The translations under genes and the position numbers were made by a program. 64,000 bases of DNA from Pirellulaceae bacterium (GTDB lineage Bacteria > Planctomycetota > Planctomycetia > Pirellulales > Pirellulaceae), in the NCBI GenBank assembly GCA_028280445.1, contig JANQLU010000037.1, positions 1 through 64,000 on the forward strand, in the 5' to 3' direction. Shown here piece by piece: positions 42,751-50,967 of the stretch. How positions within the stretch are numbered: the stretch's first letter is position 1; each line of letters begins with the position of its first letter. The notes beneath the pieces are model-generated. The model was not told the origin of the DNA. It made no database searches and was given only the letters and a program-made list of their open reading frames with translations.

Positions 42751-43299
42751 ATGAAGAAAGTACATGTCGTCCGCGATATGAATCAACTGCGTGCGTTGAA
42801 AGCACCGATGCGGCAGTACATCGTTACGGAATTGGCGATTCTTAAAGAGTGTTCGGCAAGTGAACTTGCCCAGCAATTGAATTGTTCGCAAGAGTCGTTG
42901 CAATTTCACATCAAAAAACTGCTCGACGTCGGGTTGGTGAAAATCTCCGGCAAACGATACGCCAACAATCGGACGGAAACGCTCTATCAATTGGTGGCGG
43001 CGGCGTTGACGGCAGACAAAAAAAGTAAGTGCCCGCAATATCGCTCGCTGTTGGCCGAGGTCTACGGCGCCTGTTTTCGAATTGCGGATCGCGAGCTCAG
43101 CCGGCAATTGACCGAAAGTGTCGATCATGAATTTTCGTTGACCCAGATCAAAGTTCGCTTGCGACCAAGTGTTGCACGAGAAGTAGCACGCCGATTTGAT
43201 GAGCTCAAAGAATTTATCAAAGACAACCAGGATTCGAACGCCAAGGAATCACATTTAGTTACTTTTTCGATTAGTAAAAACAGCGCATTGGCCAGTTAA
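42751..43299 (+). CDS. ArsR-like winged-helix regulator
   Basis: A 182-residue protein with an N-terminal winged helix of the HTH_20/ArsR type (residues about 10-70: MRQYIVTELAILKECSASEL, then CSQESLQFHIKKLLDVGLVK). The remainder is helical without metal-binding Cys pairs. Its start is the ATG at 42751. An AT-rich dyad lies just upstream. The next gene, a retropepsin-like protease with a PDZ domain, starts 53 bases after its stop and could be its target. Ligand unknown. Confidence 0.82.
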   Translation: MKKVHVVRDMNQLRALKAPMRQYIVTELAILKECSASELAQQLNCSQESLQFHIKKLLDVGLVKISGKRYANNRTETLYQLVAAALTADKKSKCPQYRSLLAEVYGACFRIADRELSRQLTESVDHEFSLTQIKVRLRPSVAREVARRFDELKEFIKDNQDSNAKESHLVTFSISKNSALAS

Positions 43300-43352
43300 A
43301 ACAAATCGCCCGTTCGACCCAAACTAAACCAAAAAAAAGGGGGTTACCCATC

Positions 43353-44612
43353 ATGAGAACTTCGCCGCTGAATTCCTGCATCATTGCATTGTTCTTCGCC
43401 ACGATCGCCGTATTTCCAATTGGCCTGCCCTGCTCTGCCAAGCAGCTGTCGCAAGAGTCACAAGCTACCAAAATCACCGACACCTCCAAGGCAGTCAGCA
43501 TCCCCATCCATTTAAATACCGCCCATATCTTTGTGGATGTTATGGTCAACGGAAAAGGCCCTTATTCGTTTGCCCTCGACACGGGCGCTCCATATTCGGC
43601 CATTGATTCTCGAGCTGCCAAGCAAACGAAATTGAAACTTACCGGCAGCGTAGACGCCGGCGGGTCAGGCGAAAAAGTTCGGAAGGCTCAATTTGCCAAT
43701 AACGTAAATTTGGGATTGCCCGGTGTCAATCTCGCCAACCAGACCATGGTTGCACTGTCGCTCGAAGATTTTGAACCCATCTTGGGTCGCAAGATCGACG
43801 GAATTTTGGGAATCGATTTGTTCCTGAACTTTGTTGTGGAGATCGATTACGCAGCCAGTCGCCTTCGCGTCTACGACAACGAAACATTTCGATATGACGG
43901 TCGCGGCAAATCCGTTCCTGTTTCCGTCCAGTCGCGGCGCTGTCGCGCAAAAGCCACGGTCGTTTTTCCAGGACGCAAACCGCTCGAAGGCAATTTCGTC
44001 ATCGACACCGGAGCCAACATTTCAGTGCGACTCAACCAGCCGTATGTCGTCGAACACGATTTGACAAAATCATTGACCAAATCCATCGAGTCAAAAGACG
44101 GTTACGGTATCGGTGGACGATCCACCAGTATCATCGGGCGAGTCGAATCGTTCGAATTCGGCGGATTGAAATTCAAACAACCCGTGATTCATTTGAGTCA
44201 GGCGAAAAAAGGAGCTGGAGCAAACGCGGCCGTTGCTGGAATTATCGGCGGTGGTTTATTGAAGCGGTGCAATGTCGTTTTTGACTTCAAGCGAAAGCGG
44301 ATGATTTTGCGACCCAATCCAGATTTTGATTCACCTTATGAATTCGACATGCTAGGACTCCGCTGGAAAACCGGCGGCCGCGGCGATTTCAAATCGTTTT
44401 CGGTGTCCGGCGTTCTCGAAGACTCGGCTGCCTTTCAGGCGGGTATCCAAGTGGACGACAAACTGGTTGAAGTCAATGGAATCAAACCCAAGCAATTGTC
44501 CATTCCCCGACTCCGAAAACTGGCACGCGTTCACAACGGTGTCTTTCGCATTACTGTTAAACGCGGAGATAAAACGATCAAACGTGAGATCAAGCTGACT
44601 CGCAAGTTTTAA
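43353..44612 (+). CDS. Exported retropepsin-like aspartyl protease with PDZ domain
   Basis: A 419-residue exported protein. A signal peptide is followed by two retropepsin-type halves: ALDTGAP (Asp76) and VIDTGAN (Asp218), which can form the active site within one chain, each followed by an ILG/IIG flap-side motif (DGILGIDL and AGIIGGGLL). The last 90 residues are a PDZ domain (SGVLEDSAAFQAGIQVDDKLVEVNG). GGGGG precedes the ATG at 43353. Retropepsin-PDZ proteins are known in planctomycetes and other bacteria, but substrates are not. Confidence 0.88.
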   Translation: MRTSPLNSCIIALFFATIAVFPIGLPCSAKQLSQESQATKITDTSKAVSIPIHLNTAHIFVDVMVNGKGPYSFALDTGAPYSAIDSRAAKQTKLKLTGSVDAGGSGEKVRKAQFANNVNLGLPGVNLANQTMVALSLEDFEPILGRKIDGILGIDLFLNFVVEIDYAASRLRVYDNETFRYDGRGKSVPVSVQSRRCRAKATVVFPGRKPLEGNFVIDTGANISVRLNQPYVVEHDLTKSLTKSIESKDGYGIGGRSTSIIGRVESFEFGGLKFKQPVIHLSQAKKGAGANAAVAGIIGGGLLKRCNVVFDFKRKRMILRPNPDFDSPYEFDMLGLRWKTGGRGDFKSFSVSGVLEDSAAFQAGIQVDDKLVEVNGIKPKQLSIPRLRKLARVHNGVFRITVKRGDKTIKREIKLTRKF

Positions 44613-44684
44613 TTGGCACGTTTTTGCAACATCATTACAAATACCGTGACACGCGATTAGAGAATTCGACTGGTGGAACGTCGT

Positions 44685-45278
44685 TCAATCGGAGGATGTC
44701 GTTCGACTGGTCGTCAAGGATCGGTCGACCAGTAATTCACCCACCTGGCGGGCGATCGAAATTGCGTCGTGGTCGCCGGTGACATGACGGGTCACAAAGG
44801 CACCTTCCATCAAAACCATCAACTGCTTGGCCAAAGTTTCGGGATCGTCCGCACCCGCTTGTTGCGACAATTTCTCGACGACATCGAACATCGCGCGTTT
44901 GTTTTTTGCGGCGGCACGATGTGCAGGATCGTGTTGCAAAGGGAATTCCATGGCAACTTTTACGAAAAAACACCCACGGAATTCATCGAGATTCACGATA
45001 TCGTCAACCACATCAAAAACCGCCAACAGGCGTGCCCGCGGATCGGAACCACCGCGCTGGTCGACCATCGATTGAAAATGATTTTGCAGCCAGTGATCTT
45101 GGGCTTCGATCACGGCCAGCATCAAATCTTCTTTGCTGGAGAAATGTTTGTAAAAAGCGGTTTTGCTGATGCCAACATCCGAGAGTATCTGATCGAGCCC
45201 GACGTCTCGGAAACCGTCTCGATAGAACCGCTTGCTCGCGGCTTCGATCATTCTGCTGCGGGTCGCTTGTCTGGCCAT
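44685..45278 (-). CDS. TetR family transcriptional regulator
   Basis: A 197-residue TetR regulator. The DNA-binding domain includes MIEAASKRFYRDGFRDVGLD and the helix-turn-helix GISKTAFYKHFSSKEDLMLA. The C-terminal domain contains FRGCFFVKVAMEFP, as in TetR proteins of the TetR_C_11-like branch. The ATG at 45278 was preferred to one seven codons upstream. It diverges from the DUF4242-methyltransferase gene; the 124-base gap holds several GTCAAC/GTTGAC half-sites, so it probably regulates both genes. Confidence 0.9.
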   Translation of the reverse strand: MARQATRSRMIEAASKRFYRDGFRDVGLDQILSDVGISKTAFYKHFSSKEDLMLAVIEAQDHWLQNHFQSMVDQRGGSDPRARLLAVFDVVDDIVNLDEFRGCFFVKVAMEFPLQHDPAHRAAAKNKRAMFDVVEKLSQQAGADDPETLAKQLMVLMEGAFVTRHVTGDHDAISIARQVGELLVDRSLTTSRTTSSD

Positions 45279-45296
45279 AATCGTCGAGGTTACGAC

Positions 45297-45348
45297 CAAG
45301 TTGACGACAAGTCAACCAAAAGTTCACTTCAAGTCAACTTGTTGACAG
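45297..45348. promoter_or_regulatory. Cluster of GTTGAC/GTCAAC half-sites, TetR operator region
   Basis: CAAGTTGAC (45297-45305), GTCAAC (45311-45316), TTCACTTCAAGTCAA (45323-45337, one mismatch from a full dyad) and GTCAACTTGTTGAC (45333-45346) crowd the gap between the TetR gene and the methyltransferase gene. A TTGACA sits at 45343-45348. Operator function is inferred from position and symmetry. Confidence 0.5.
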
Positions 45349-45402
45349 CGGTGCATGGCATATCGTTCAGGCAGACATCATACTACTGCACAGGAGACCA
45401 TT

Positions 45403-46482
45403 ATGAAAAAATTCATTGTCCGGCGGGATATTGCCGGGATCGGTACCACGAATCGCAACCAGTGGGCGTGCAACGCGGCGCGTGCCAATCACGCCATCGC
45501 GCAGCTTAGTCCCGATATTGTTTGGGTGCGAAGTGTCATTTGCGACGACACCGCTTATTGTGAGTATTTTGCCAAAGATGCTGAAACGGTGCGTCGCCAT
45601 TCTGAACTTGTGGGTTTCCCTGCGTCAGCCGTGGAATCTGTTTGTTCGGAAATCCAACCGTCCGATGCCGAGGACGAATGTACGGTTAAAACGAGGCTGA
45701 CGTACGAGGCGGCGGCCGATTACTTTGACGCTCCTCAGCTTGCTTTTTGGGATCGCGCTGGAAAACGAACGGTCCAAAAACTTGAGCTTTCTGGTGGTGC
45801 GCGAGTTTTGGATGTTGGTTGCGGTACTGGCGCATCGGCAATTCCGGCTGGCCAAGCGGTCGGTCCAACGGGATCGGTGCTCGGTATCGATTTAGCCGAA
45901 CCGCTGCTCGAGTTGGCGCGAACAAAAGCCGCCGACAACGGTTTGGGGCATGTAAGATTTCAGTTAAACGATATGCGGCACCTCGAACTGCCCAACGAAT
46001 CGTTTGATGCCGTGATATCCGTTTTTTCGCTGTTCTTTGTTGACGATATGCAACAGATGATGCGCGAATGGTGGAGGATGGTCGCACCAGGCGGCAAAAT
46101 GTCAATAACAACTTGGGGGCCACGGGTGTTGGAGCCTGCCGCCGATATCTGGTGGCGCGCTGTCGCCGACGAGCAACCGGAATTAATTGAGGAATTTCGA
46201 CCTTGGGAAACAATCAGCCAATCCGATACGCTAGGCAATCTGTTTGTCGACGCAGGACTTTCCGCACCAACACTTTACGAAACCAATGATTGCCAACCGC
46301 TGACGTGTCCCGAGGATTGGTGGCCGATGGTAATGGGCTCGGGGTTCCGGTGGACGGTCGATCGACTTGGCCGCGAAGCCGCTGCGCGCGTCAAGGACGC
46401 TTGTTTGAAAACGATCACCAGTCGGGGTATTACCAGCGTCGAGTGCAATACGATTCAGGCGGTGTTGACCAAACCCGAGTAA
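45403..46482 (+). CDS. DUF4242-SAM methyltransferase fusion
   Basis: A 359-residue two-domain protein. Residues 1-85 match DUF4242 (FIVRRDIAGIG, DIVWVRSVICDDTAYCEYFA, GFPASAVESVCSEI), a small ferredoxin-like fold also called nickel-binding. Residues about 125-280 are a class I SAM methyltransferase: VLDVGCGTGASAIPAG, then GIDLAEPLLELA and MVAPGGKMSITTWG. The last 70 residues are the methyltransferase C-terminal region. GGAG precedes the ATG at 45403. The two domains are usually separate proteins. A TetR gene diverges from it. Substrate unknown. Confidence 0.85.
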   Translation: MKKFIVRRDIAGIGTTNRNQWACNAARANHAIAQLSPDIVWVRSVICDDTAYCEYFAKDAETVRRHSELVGFPASAVESVCSEIQPSDAEDECTVKTRLTYEAAADYFDAPQLAFWDRAGKRTVQKLELSGGARVLDVGCGTGASAIPAGQAVGPTGSVLGIDLAEPLLELARTKAADNGLGHVRFQLNDMRHLELPNESFDAVISVFSLFFVDDMQQMMREWWRMVAPGGKMSITTWGPRVLEPAADIWWRAVADEQPELIEEFRPWETISQSDTLGNLFVDAGLSAPTLYETNDCQPLTCPEDWWPMVMGSGFRWTVDRLGREAAARVKDACLKTITSRGITSVECNTIQAVLTKPE

Positions 46483-46576
46483 ATGCGCCCAAGATCATCA
46501 CTACACTTTTTTCAACAAGAGATGAATTCGGACAACACTAATTACACTTTGTGGCGCCGGTGCACTGGGTTCTCAT

Positions 46577-47110
46577 TTGGCGGACAATCTTGCTCGTCAA
46601 GGTTTTCAGCAGTTGCGCGTGATCGATTTTGATCGGGTCGAGGAACACAATGTGAATACCCAGATTTACGGTTTGGGTGACGTTGGGGCGTTGAAAGTTG
46701 ATGCGTTAAAAAACCAATTGTTCCGCTCGGTGGAAATAGAGATCGACGCGATCAGCAAAAAATTGGAGGAACGTTCTGTCAAAAAGCAATTGAAGGGCTC
46801 CGATCTAGTGATCGATACGTTCGACAACTCGGCTTCACGGCAATTGGCTCAGGATCATTGTCGCAGTGAAAATCTGAATTGTTTGCATGTCGGACTATTT
46901 GCGGATTATTGCGAAGTGATTTGGGACGAAGCGTATCGAGTACCTGGTGATGTCGAGGGTGATGTTTGCGATTATCCGTTGGCGCGAAACTTGGTCTTGT
47001 TGGCCGTGGCTATTGCTTCCGAATCCGTTGTTCGGTTTGTCCTGCAGAACGAGAAAATCGATCGCACTGCTACGTTGGGTGATTTTGCGGTCAGGCAGTT
47101 GGAAAGCTAA
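46577..47110 (+). CDS. ThiF/E1-like adenylyltransferase-family protein with a defective start
   Basis: A 177-residue ThiF-family protein read here from a TTG. The family fold would begin with LITLCGAGALGSHLA, and this stretch is encoded just before the TTG (from about 46535) but has no ATG in frame. The nearest ATG with upstream purines, 46522, is in another frame. One base change would fuse it to MNSDNTNYT-LCGAGALG. DFDRVEEHNVNTQ (the ATP-site Arg is Val/Asn here) and LVIDTFDN follow. It may be a mild frameshift mutation, a sequence error, or a rare-start gene. Confidence 0.6.
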   Translation: MADNLARQGFQQLRVIDFDRVEEHNVNTQIYGLGDVGALKVDALKNQLFRSVEIEIDAISKKLEERSVKKQLKGSDLVIDTFDNSASRQLAQDHCRSENLNCLHVGLFADYCEVIWDEAYRVPGDVEGDVCDYPLARNLVLLAVAIASESVVRFVLQNEKIDRTATLGDFAVRQLES

Positions 47111-47228
47111 CAAGTTCAAGAGCTGCACGATTGGTACTGTCATTTATTTGAAAATTGGCATCTTTTGCTGGATTCCAAAATGAGCAATCATTGCAGGTAG
47201 TTTCACGTTGACTAGAACGAAAATTGCC

Positions 47229-47963
47229 ATGGAATTTCACAACAATTACGAAGACAGTCGCCGCGCCGCTGCATACGACGAACTGGATCTCGGCGGTACT
47301 TACGATCTCGTTTTTCGAAACTTACCTGAACTGTTCAAAAAACAGGTTAAAGGAAATCGCGCTGTTGATTTTGGCTGTGGCACTGGGCGATCCACAAGAT
47401 TTTTGCAACGGTTGGGATTTTCAACTATCGGTCTGGATATTTCGAATGAGATGGTCAACATCGCGCGCCAGCGCGACCCAGCAGGTATTTACCAGGTCAT
47501 CGAAGACGGCAATTTCTCGGATTTGCCACAACATGGTTTTGATCTTGTGCAATCGGCATTCACTTTTGACAATATTCCGGGTTTTGATCGAAAGGTAAGA
47601 CTCTTTCTCGGACTTGGTAACTTGCTCGAGACGGGAGGATTTATCGCAAATATTGTATCGACCCCCGAAATGTATACTCACGAATGGGTGACTTTTTCTA
47701 CGCGTGACTATCCCGAGAATCGCCGCGCGCGTTGCAACGACGTCGTACGCATCATCACAACCGATTATTCCGACGCTCGACCGGTGGAAGATATCTTCTG
47801 GCCACACGAAGATTATTTACGGGTTTACCAAGAGTCCAATCTCGAAGTTGTTCAAGTGCTGCGGCCTCTGGCTGTGGACAACGAAACAGCGTGGAAGTCT
47901 GAAACAACGGTGGCGCCTTGGGCGATTTATCTACTGAAACGTGGCAACCGGAATCGTAAGTAA
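47229..47963 (+). CDS. Class I SAM-dependent methyltransferase
   Basis: A 244-residue methyltransferase: AVDFGCGTGRSTRFLQRLG is the SAM-binding glycine loop, GLDISNEMVNIARQRD the acidic strand, and LLETGGFIANIVS the region after the last helix. The N-terminal 45 residues may be a substrate cap. The ATG at 47229 has weak purines upstream; a TTG at 47208 is possible. It follows the ThiF-like gene by 118 bases and precedes an SRPBCC gene. Nothing in the sequence identifies the substrate. Confidence 0.85.
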   Translation: MEFHNNYEDSRRAAAYDELDLGGTYDLVFRNLPELFKKQVKGNRAVDFGCGTGRSTRFLQRLGFSTIGLDISNEMVNIARQRDPAGIYQVIEDGNFSDLPQHGFDLVQSAFTFDNIPGFDRKVRLFLGLGNLLETGGFIANIVSTPEMYTHEWVTFSTRDYPENRRARCNDVVRIITTDYSDARPVEDIFWPHEDYLRVYQESNLEVVQVLRPLAVDNETAWKSETTVAPWAIYLLKRGNRNRK

Positions 47964-47992
47964 GAAGTAGAAGCAAGTAAAAAAGTTGAAAA

Positions 47993-48433
47993 ATGGGACA
48001 GATTCGACATCGAGTTGGGATCAAGGCGGCAGTTCGAGAAGTTTACGAGGCGGTTCATCATCCAGAGAAACTGACCGGTTGGTGGTCGACAAGTGCATCT
48101 GGAACTCCGCAACAAGGTGAGAAGTTGCTTCTCGAATTTCCTGGTTACCCATCGCACGTTTGGGAATTGAACGAATTGCACGATTGTCAAATCGTGCACT
48201 TGCGTTGCCAACAAGGCCCTGGCCCGTGGGTCGATTCCGAGCTGCGATTTGAATTGCACGAAACCGAGTCGCAAGTATTTGTCACCTTGATCCATAGTAA
48301 TGTCGATCCTGACAGTGACGCATACCTGTATTTCAATACAAAATGGCCAACTTTTCTGCTCAGCTTAAAGAATTTCCTGGAGACCGGAGTAGGCCAACCG
48401 TTTCCGAATGACGTGCGGATCAATCACGATTGA
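47993..48433 (+). CDS. SRPBCC (AHSA1-type) protein
   Basis: A 146-residue START/SRPBCC protein: IRHRVGIKAAVREVYEAVHH at the start, GWWSTSASGTPQQGEKLLLEF, and a C-terminal WPTFLLSLKNFLETGVG helix. It has no additional domain. It may bind a hydrophobic ligand for its neighbours. It lies on the same strand 30 bases after the methyltransferase gene, so the two may be co-transcribed. Two promoters for the next gene are found just after it. Confidence 0.85.
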   Translation: MGQIRHRVGIKAAVREVYEAVHHPEKLTGWWSTSASGTPQQGEKLLLEFPGYPSHVWELNELHDCQIVHLRCQQGPGPWVDSELRFELHETESQVFVTLIHSNVDPDSDAYLYFNTKWPTFLLSLKNFLETGVGQPFPNDVRINHD

Positions 48434-48464
48434 TGCAATACAGCCTTTCGATTGAAAAAACATG

Positions 48465-48493
48465 TTGACACAATATGTGTTGAAACATATAAA
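48465..48493 (+). promoter_or_regulatory. MarR-type promoter 1 of the SnoaL-like gene
   Basis: -35 TTGACA (48465-48470), 17-bp spacer, -10 TATAAA (48488-48493). The spacer contains ATGTGTTGAAACATAT (48475-48490), the same dyad as at marR and doxX. Design and sequence nearly match the marR promoter. Confidence 0.75.
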
Positions 48494-48525
48494 TGGACTT
48501 TAGGCGGCGGCACTCTGAAATTTTT

Positions 48526-48554
48526 TTGGCAAAATATGTGTTGCAACAGATAAA
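48526..48554 (+). promoter_or_regulatory. MarR-type promoter 2 of the SnoaL-like gene
   Basis: -35 TTGGCA (48526-48531), 17-bp spacer, -10 GATAAA (48549-48554), with ATGTGTTGCAACAGAT (48536-48551) in the spacer. It lies 61 bp downstream of promoter 1, so the pair may act as tandem promoters or as paired operators. Confidence 0.6.
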
Positions 48555-48666
48555 TCGGCGTAATGAACGAGACAGTCGCCCGTCGATCTAAATAACCGCA
48601 GGTAATCCGCCCGATTCAACCTTCACACAAAATTGGTTTTCTACTTCATTTGGAAAGGACAGAAAA

Positions 48667-49017
48667 ATGAGCGATATCGCAACCCTCGAACAAGAACTCA
48701 ACGACATGATTCTGCAAGGTCAGGCCATCGAAGCTTTTGAGAAATTTTATGCCGACGACATCGTGATGCAGGAAAACGCCGAACCGCCGCGCGTTGGTAA
48801 AGCTGCCAACCGGGAATTTGAAGAGCAGTTCTTTGCATCAATCCAAGAATTTCATGGGGCTACGTTGGGCGACGTCGCCGTCACTGGGGACACTTCGTTT
48901 TCCGAGTGGACGTTCGATGTGACATTCAGCGATGGCAACCGCGTCGCTAATCCTCAAGTCACCCGCCGCAAATGGAAGGACGGCAAAGTGATTCATGAGC
49001 GTTTTTATCACGCGTAA
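48667..49017 (+). CDS. SnoaL-like/NTF2-fold small protein
   Basis: A 116-residue protein of the SnoaL-like polyketide-cyclase/NTF2 fold: an N-terminal helix, KFYADDIVMQENAEPPRVG, and a C-terminal RRKWKDGKVIHERFYHA. SnoaL-like proteins bind or isomerise small molecules. AAAGGA lies a few bases before the ATG. Two promoters with MarR-type operators are upstream, linking it to the doxX-pirin circuit. It probably serves the same stress response; ligand unknown. Confidence 0.85.
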   Translation: MSDIATLEQELNDMILQGQAIEAFEKFYADDIVMQENAEPPRVGKAANREFEEQFFASIQEFHGATLGDVAVTGDTSFSEWTFDVTFSDGNRVANPQVTRRKWKDGKVIHERFYHA

Positions 49018-49154
49018 TGTGAATCGCGATTTTGATTCGCAAATAAGAAGTCGCAAAAAACGCTTTTCCCAAGGCTTTGGGTGCACAATTGACCCTGCGA
49101 CTTCGTTTCTCTACACTCATTACAGACCGATCGGACTGCAAACGAGAAATCGCG

Positions 49155-49730
49155 ATGGCACGACCTTTAGAATACGACCGGCAAGAGGTGTTAAACAAGG
49201 TGATGGCTTTGTTTTGGCGTCATGGATATGCCGGAACGACATTGCGGGATGTCCTTGTTGAGACTGAGTTTAATCGTCACAGTCTGTATAAAGAGTTCGG
49301 GGATATGGAAGGTCTGTTTCAGGTAGCCATCGAGAATTATTTCCAGATGTCTGCCTCTTTGTGGAATCTGCTCGAAGGGGACAACGCTGGTCTGGAAAGT
49401 ATTCGCAAAATATTTGAGATGCGCCGGAGAAATGACAGTAAGGGGCTCGGATGTCTGGCGTCCAATACCATCATCAGTGGTGTCGAGTGTGGGAGCGAAG
49501 ACGCAGTGGAACTCGCAAAAAAGTATTTCAAACGCGTCGAAAATGGCATTGTCAGATGTATCAAACGAGCCCAGGAAACAGGTGAGGTTCGCCGCGAAAG
49601 AGACCCGCGAGCGTTGGCAAAGTACGTGCTGACAGTGCTGCATGGGTTGGGGCCGATGGGCAAAAGTGGTGCGTCTAAAGAGGCTTTGAAGCAAGTGGCT
49701 GACGTCACGATAGAGTCCTTGCAGCAATAA
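49155..49730 (+). CDS. TetR family transcriptional regulator (NemR/YxaF-like)
   Basis: A 191-residue TetR protein. RPLEYDRQEVLNKVMALFWRHGYAGTTLRDVL and the helix-turn-helix TEFNRHSLYKEFGDMEGLF place it near the NemR/YxaF branch, whose members sense electrophiles or aromatic compounds. A Cys-containing helical C-terminal domain (LGCLASN) could be the sensor, by analogy only. The ATG at 49155 was chosen over a TTG upstream (49077). It precedes an SDR and a DUF4345 gene in the same direction; an AGACCATTTGGTCT dyad lies between it and the SDR. Confidence 0.87.
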   Translation: MARPLEYDRQEVLNKVMALFWRHGYAGTTLRDVLVETEFNRHSLYKEFGDMEGLFQVAIENYFQMSASLWNLLEGDNAGLESIRKIFEMRRRNDSKGLGCLASNTIISGVECGSEDAVELAKKYFKRVENGIVRCIKRAQETGEVRRERDPRALAKYVLTVLHGLGPMGKSGASKEALKQVADVTIESLQQ

Positions 49731-49751
49731 CAAAATTTTTTAGACGGTTGC

Positions 49752-49765
49752 AGACCATTTGGTCT
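49752..49765 (+). promoter_or_regulatory. Dyad operator before the SDR gene
   Basis: AGACCA-TT-TGGTCT, perfect 6-bp arms, lies 22 bases after the TetR gene and upstream of the SDR. The TAGACC...GGTCTA pattern resembles NemR-type operators, in keeping with the class of the TetR next to it. Confidence 0.5.
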
Positions 49766-49934
49766 TTAATCGGCCGGGAAACGAAATGAACAAACAGAAC
49801 CACTTAACTAGAAAGGTAACGAGATGACAACAGAAACAATCGAAACGAACACATCAAACCAGCCGGAGAAACCAACCGGATCTAACGACGATCGATCTTG
49901 GACAACATCCGAGTCGACCAGAAAGGAGCGAACG

Positions 49935-50861
49935 ATGAACGACATCAAATCTGTCCTGATTACTGGCGCCAATGCGGGTCTGGGTTTGGAAGCCGCTCGG
50001 CAATTGGCCCTGCAAGACGGTGTTCAGAAAATTTACCTGGTCTGCCGTAATGAAACGAAGGCGCTCGCCGCCAAAGCCGAACTCGAATCCAGGACTGGAC
50101 GTTCGATCTTTGAAATTGTGTTGATGGATATGATGGACCTCGATTCGGTGCGCGCTGCAGTGGCAACACTGGATCATCCCATCGATGCTGTCGTACTCAA
50201 CGCAGGCGGGACAGGCGGTAAAACGCCCAACGCCCTGACCTCTGATGGCGTAACAAATATTTTTGCTGTCAATGTTCTGGGGCACGCTGTACTCGTCGAC
50301 GAATTGACAAAGCGAGATTTGCTGACGTCAGTCGTGCTCTACGCGGGCTCCGAAGCAGCACGAGGCATTCCACGAATGGGCATTGCTCGCCCCATTCTCG
50401 AAACCTCTTCGGTTGAGGAATTCGCCTCGATTGCCGACGGTTCGAAGTTTGGCGCAAAAAACAGCGACCCGCTCGATGTTTACGCTGCAATAAAACTGAC
50501 TGCTACGTTATGGATGGCGTCGATGGCGCGTCAGCATCCGCAAATCCGCTTTGTCACCATGAGTCCAGGTGGGACGACAGGAACCAACGGTATGGACGAT
50601 CTTCCGTTTTTGAAAAAAGTCATGTTCAAGTATATCGGTGGATTGCTGATGCCCCGGTTTGGAATGATGCACGGGGTCGACGTGGGTGCGAAACGCTACG
50701 TCGATGGACTCACGGATCCAAAATTCGAAACGGGACGGTTCTACGCCAGTAAAGGCGGGCTTCCGACGGGACCGGTAGTCGACCAGGCCACGCTCTACGA
50801 CGGTCTGAACAATCCGGCCATCGAGGACAACGCCAAACAAGCCGTACATCGGTTTGCATAA
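49935..50861 (+). CDS. Short-chain dehydrogenase/reductase
   Basis: A 308-residue SDR: TGANAGLG near residues 9-16, LNAG in place of NNAG, and the active Y-A-A-I-K (Tyr and Lys). GLEAARQLAL and CRNETKA fit a cofactor site of the retinol-dehydrogenase-like subgroup. The start was set at 49935, six bases after AAGGAG. An upstream ATG at 49824, also with a purine-rich site, would add 37 polar residues rich in Thr, Ser and Asn. It is downstream of TetR and upstream of DUF4345. Substrate unknown. Confidence 0.86.
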   Translation: MNDIKSVLITGANAGLGLEAARQLALQDGVQKIYLVCRNETKALAAKAELESRTGRSIFEIVLMDMMDLDSVRAAVATLDHPIDAVVLNAGGTGGKTPNALTSDGVTNIFAVNVLGHAVLVDELTKRDLLTSVVLYAGSEAARGIPRMGIARPILETSSVEEFASIADGSKFGAKNSDPLDVYAAIKLTATLWMASMARQHPQIRFVTMSPGGTTGTNGMDDLPFLKKVMFKYIGGLLMPRFGMMHGVDVGAKRYVDGLTDPKFETGRFYASKGGLPTGPVVDQATLYDGLNNPAIEDNAKQAVHRFA

Positions 50862-50967
50862 CGGCGACAACACGAAGCAACTTACAAAGAAACAAAATGA
50901 ACACTTGCAACAAAACAGAACTGAAAAGCTCTCACATTGGTATCAATGTGATGAAGGAGGTAGTTTG

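Noticed and set aside
44769-45509. 246-residue frame opposite the TetR gene
   Set aside because: It is the antisense of the TetR gene and runs into the methyltransferase in another frame.
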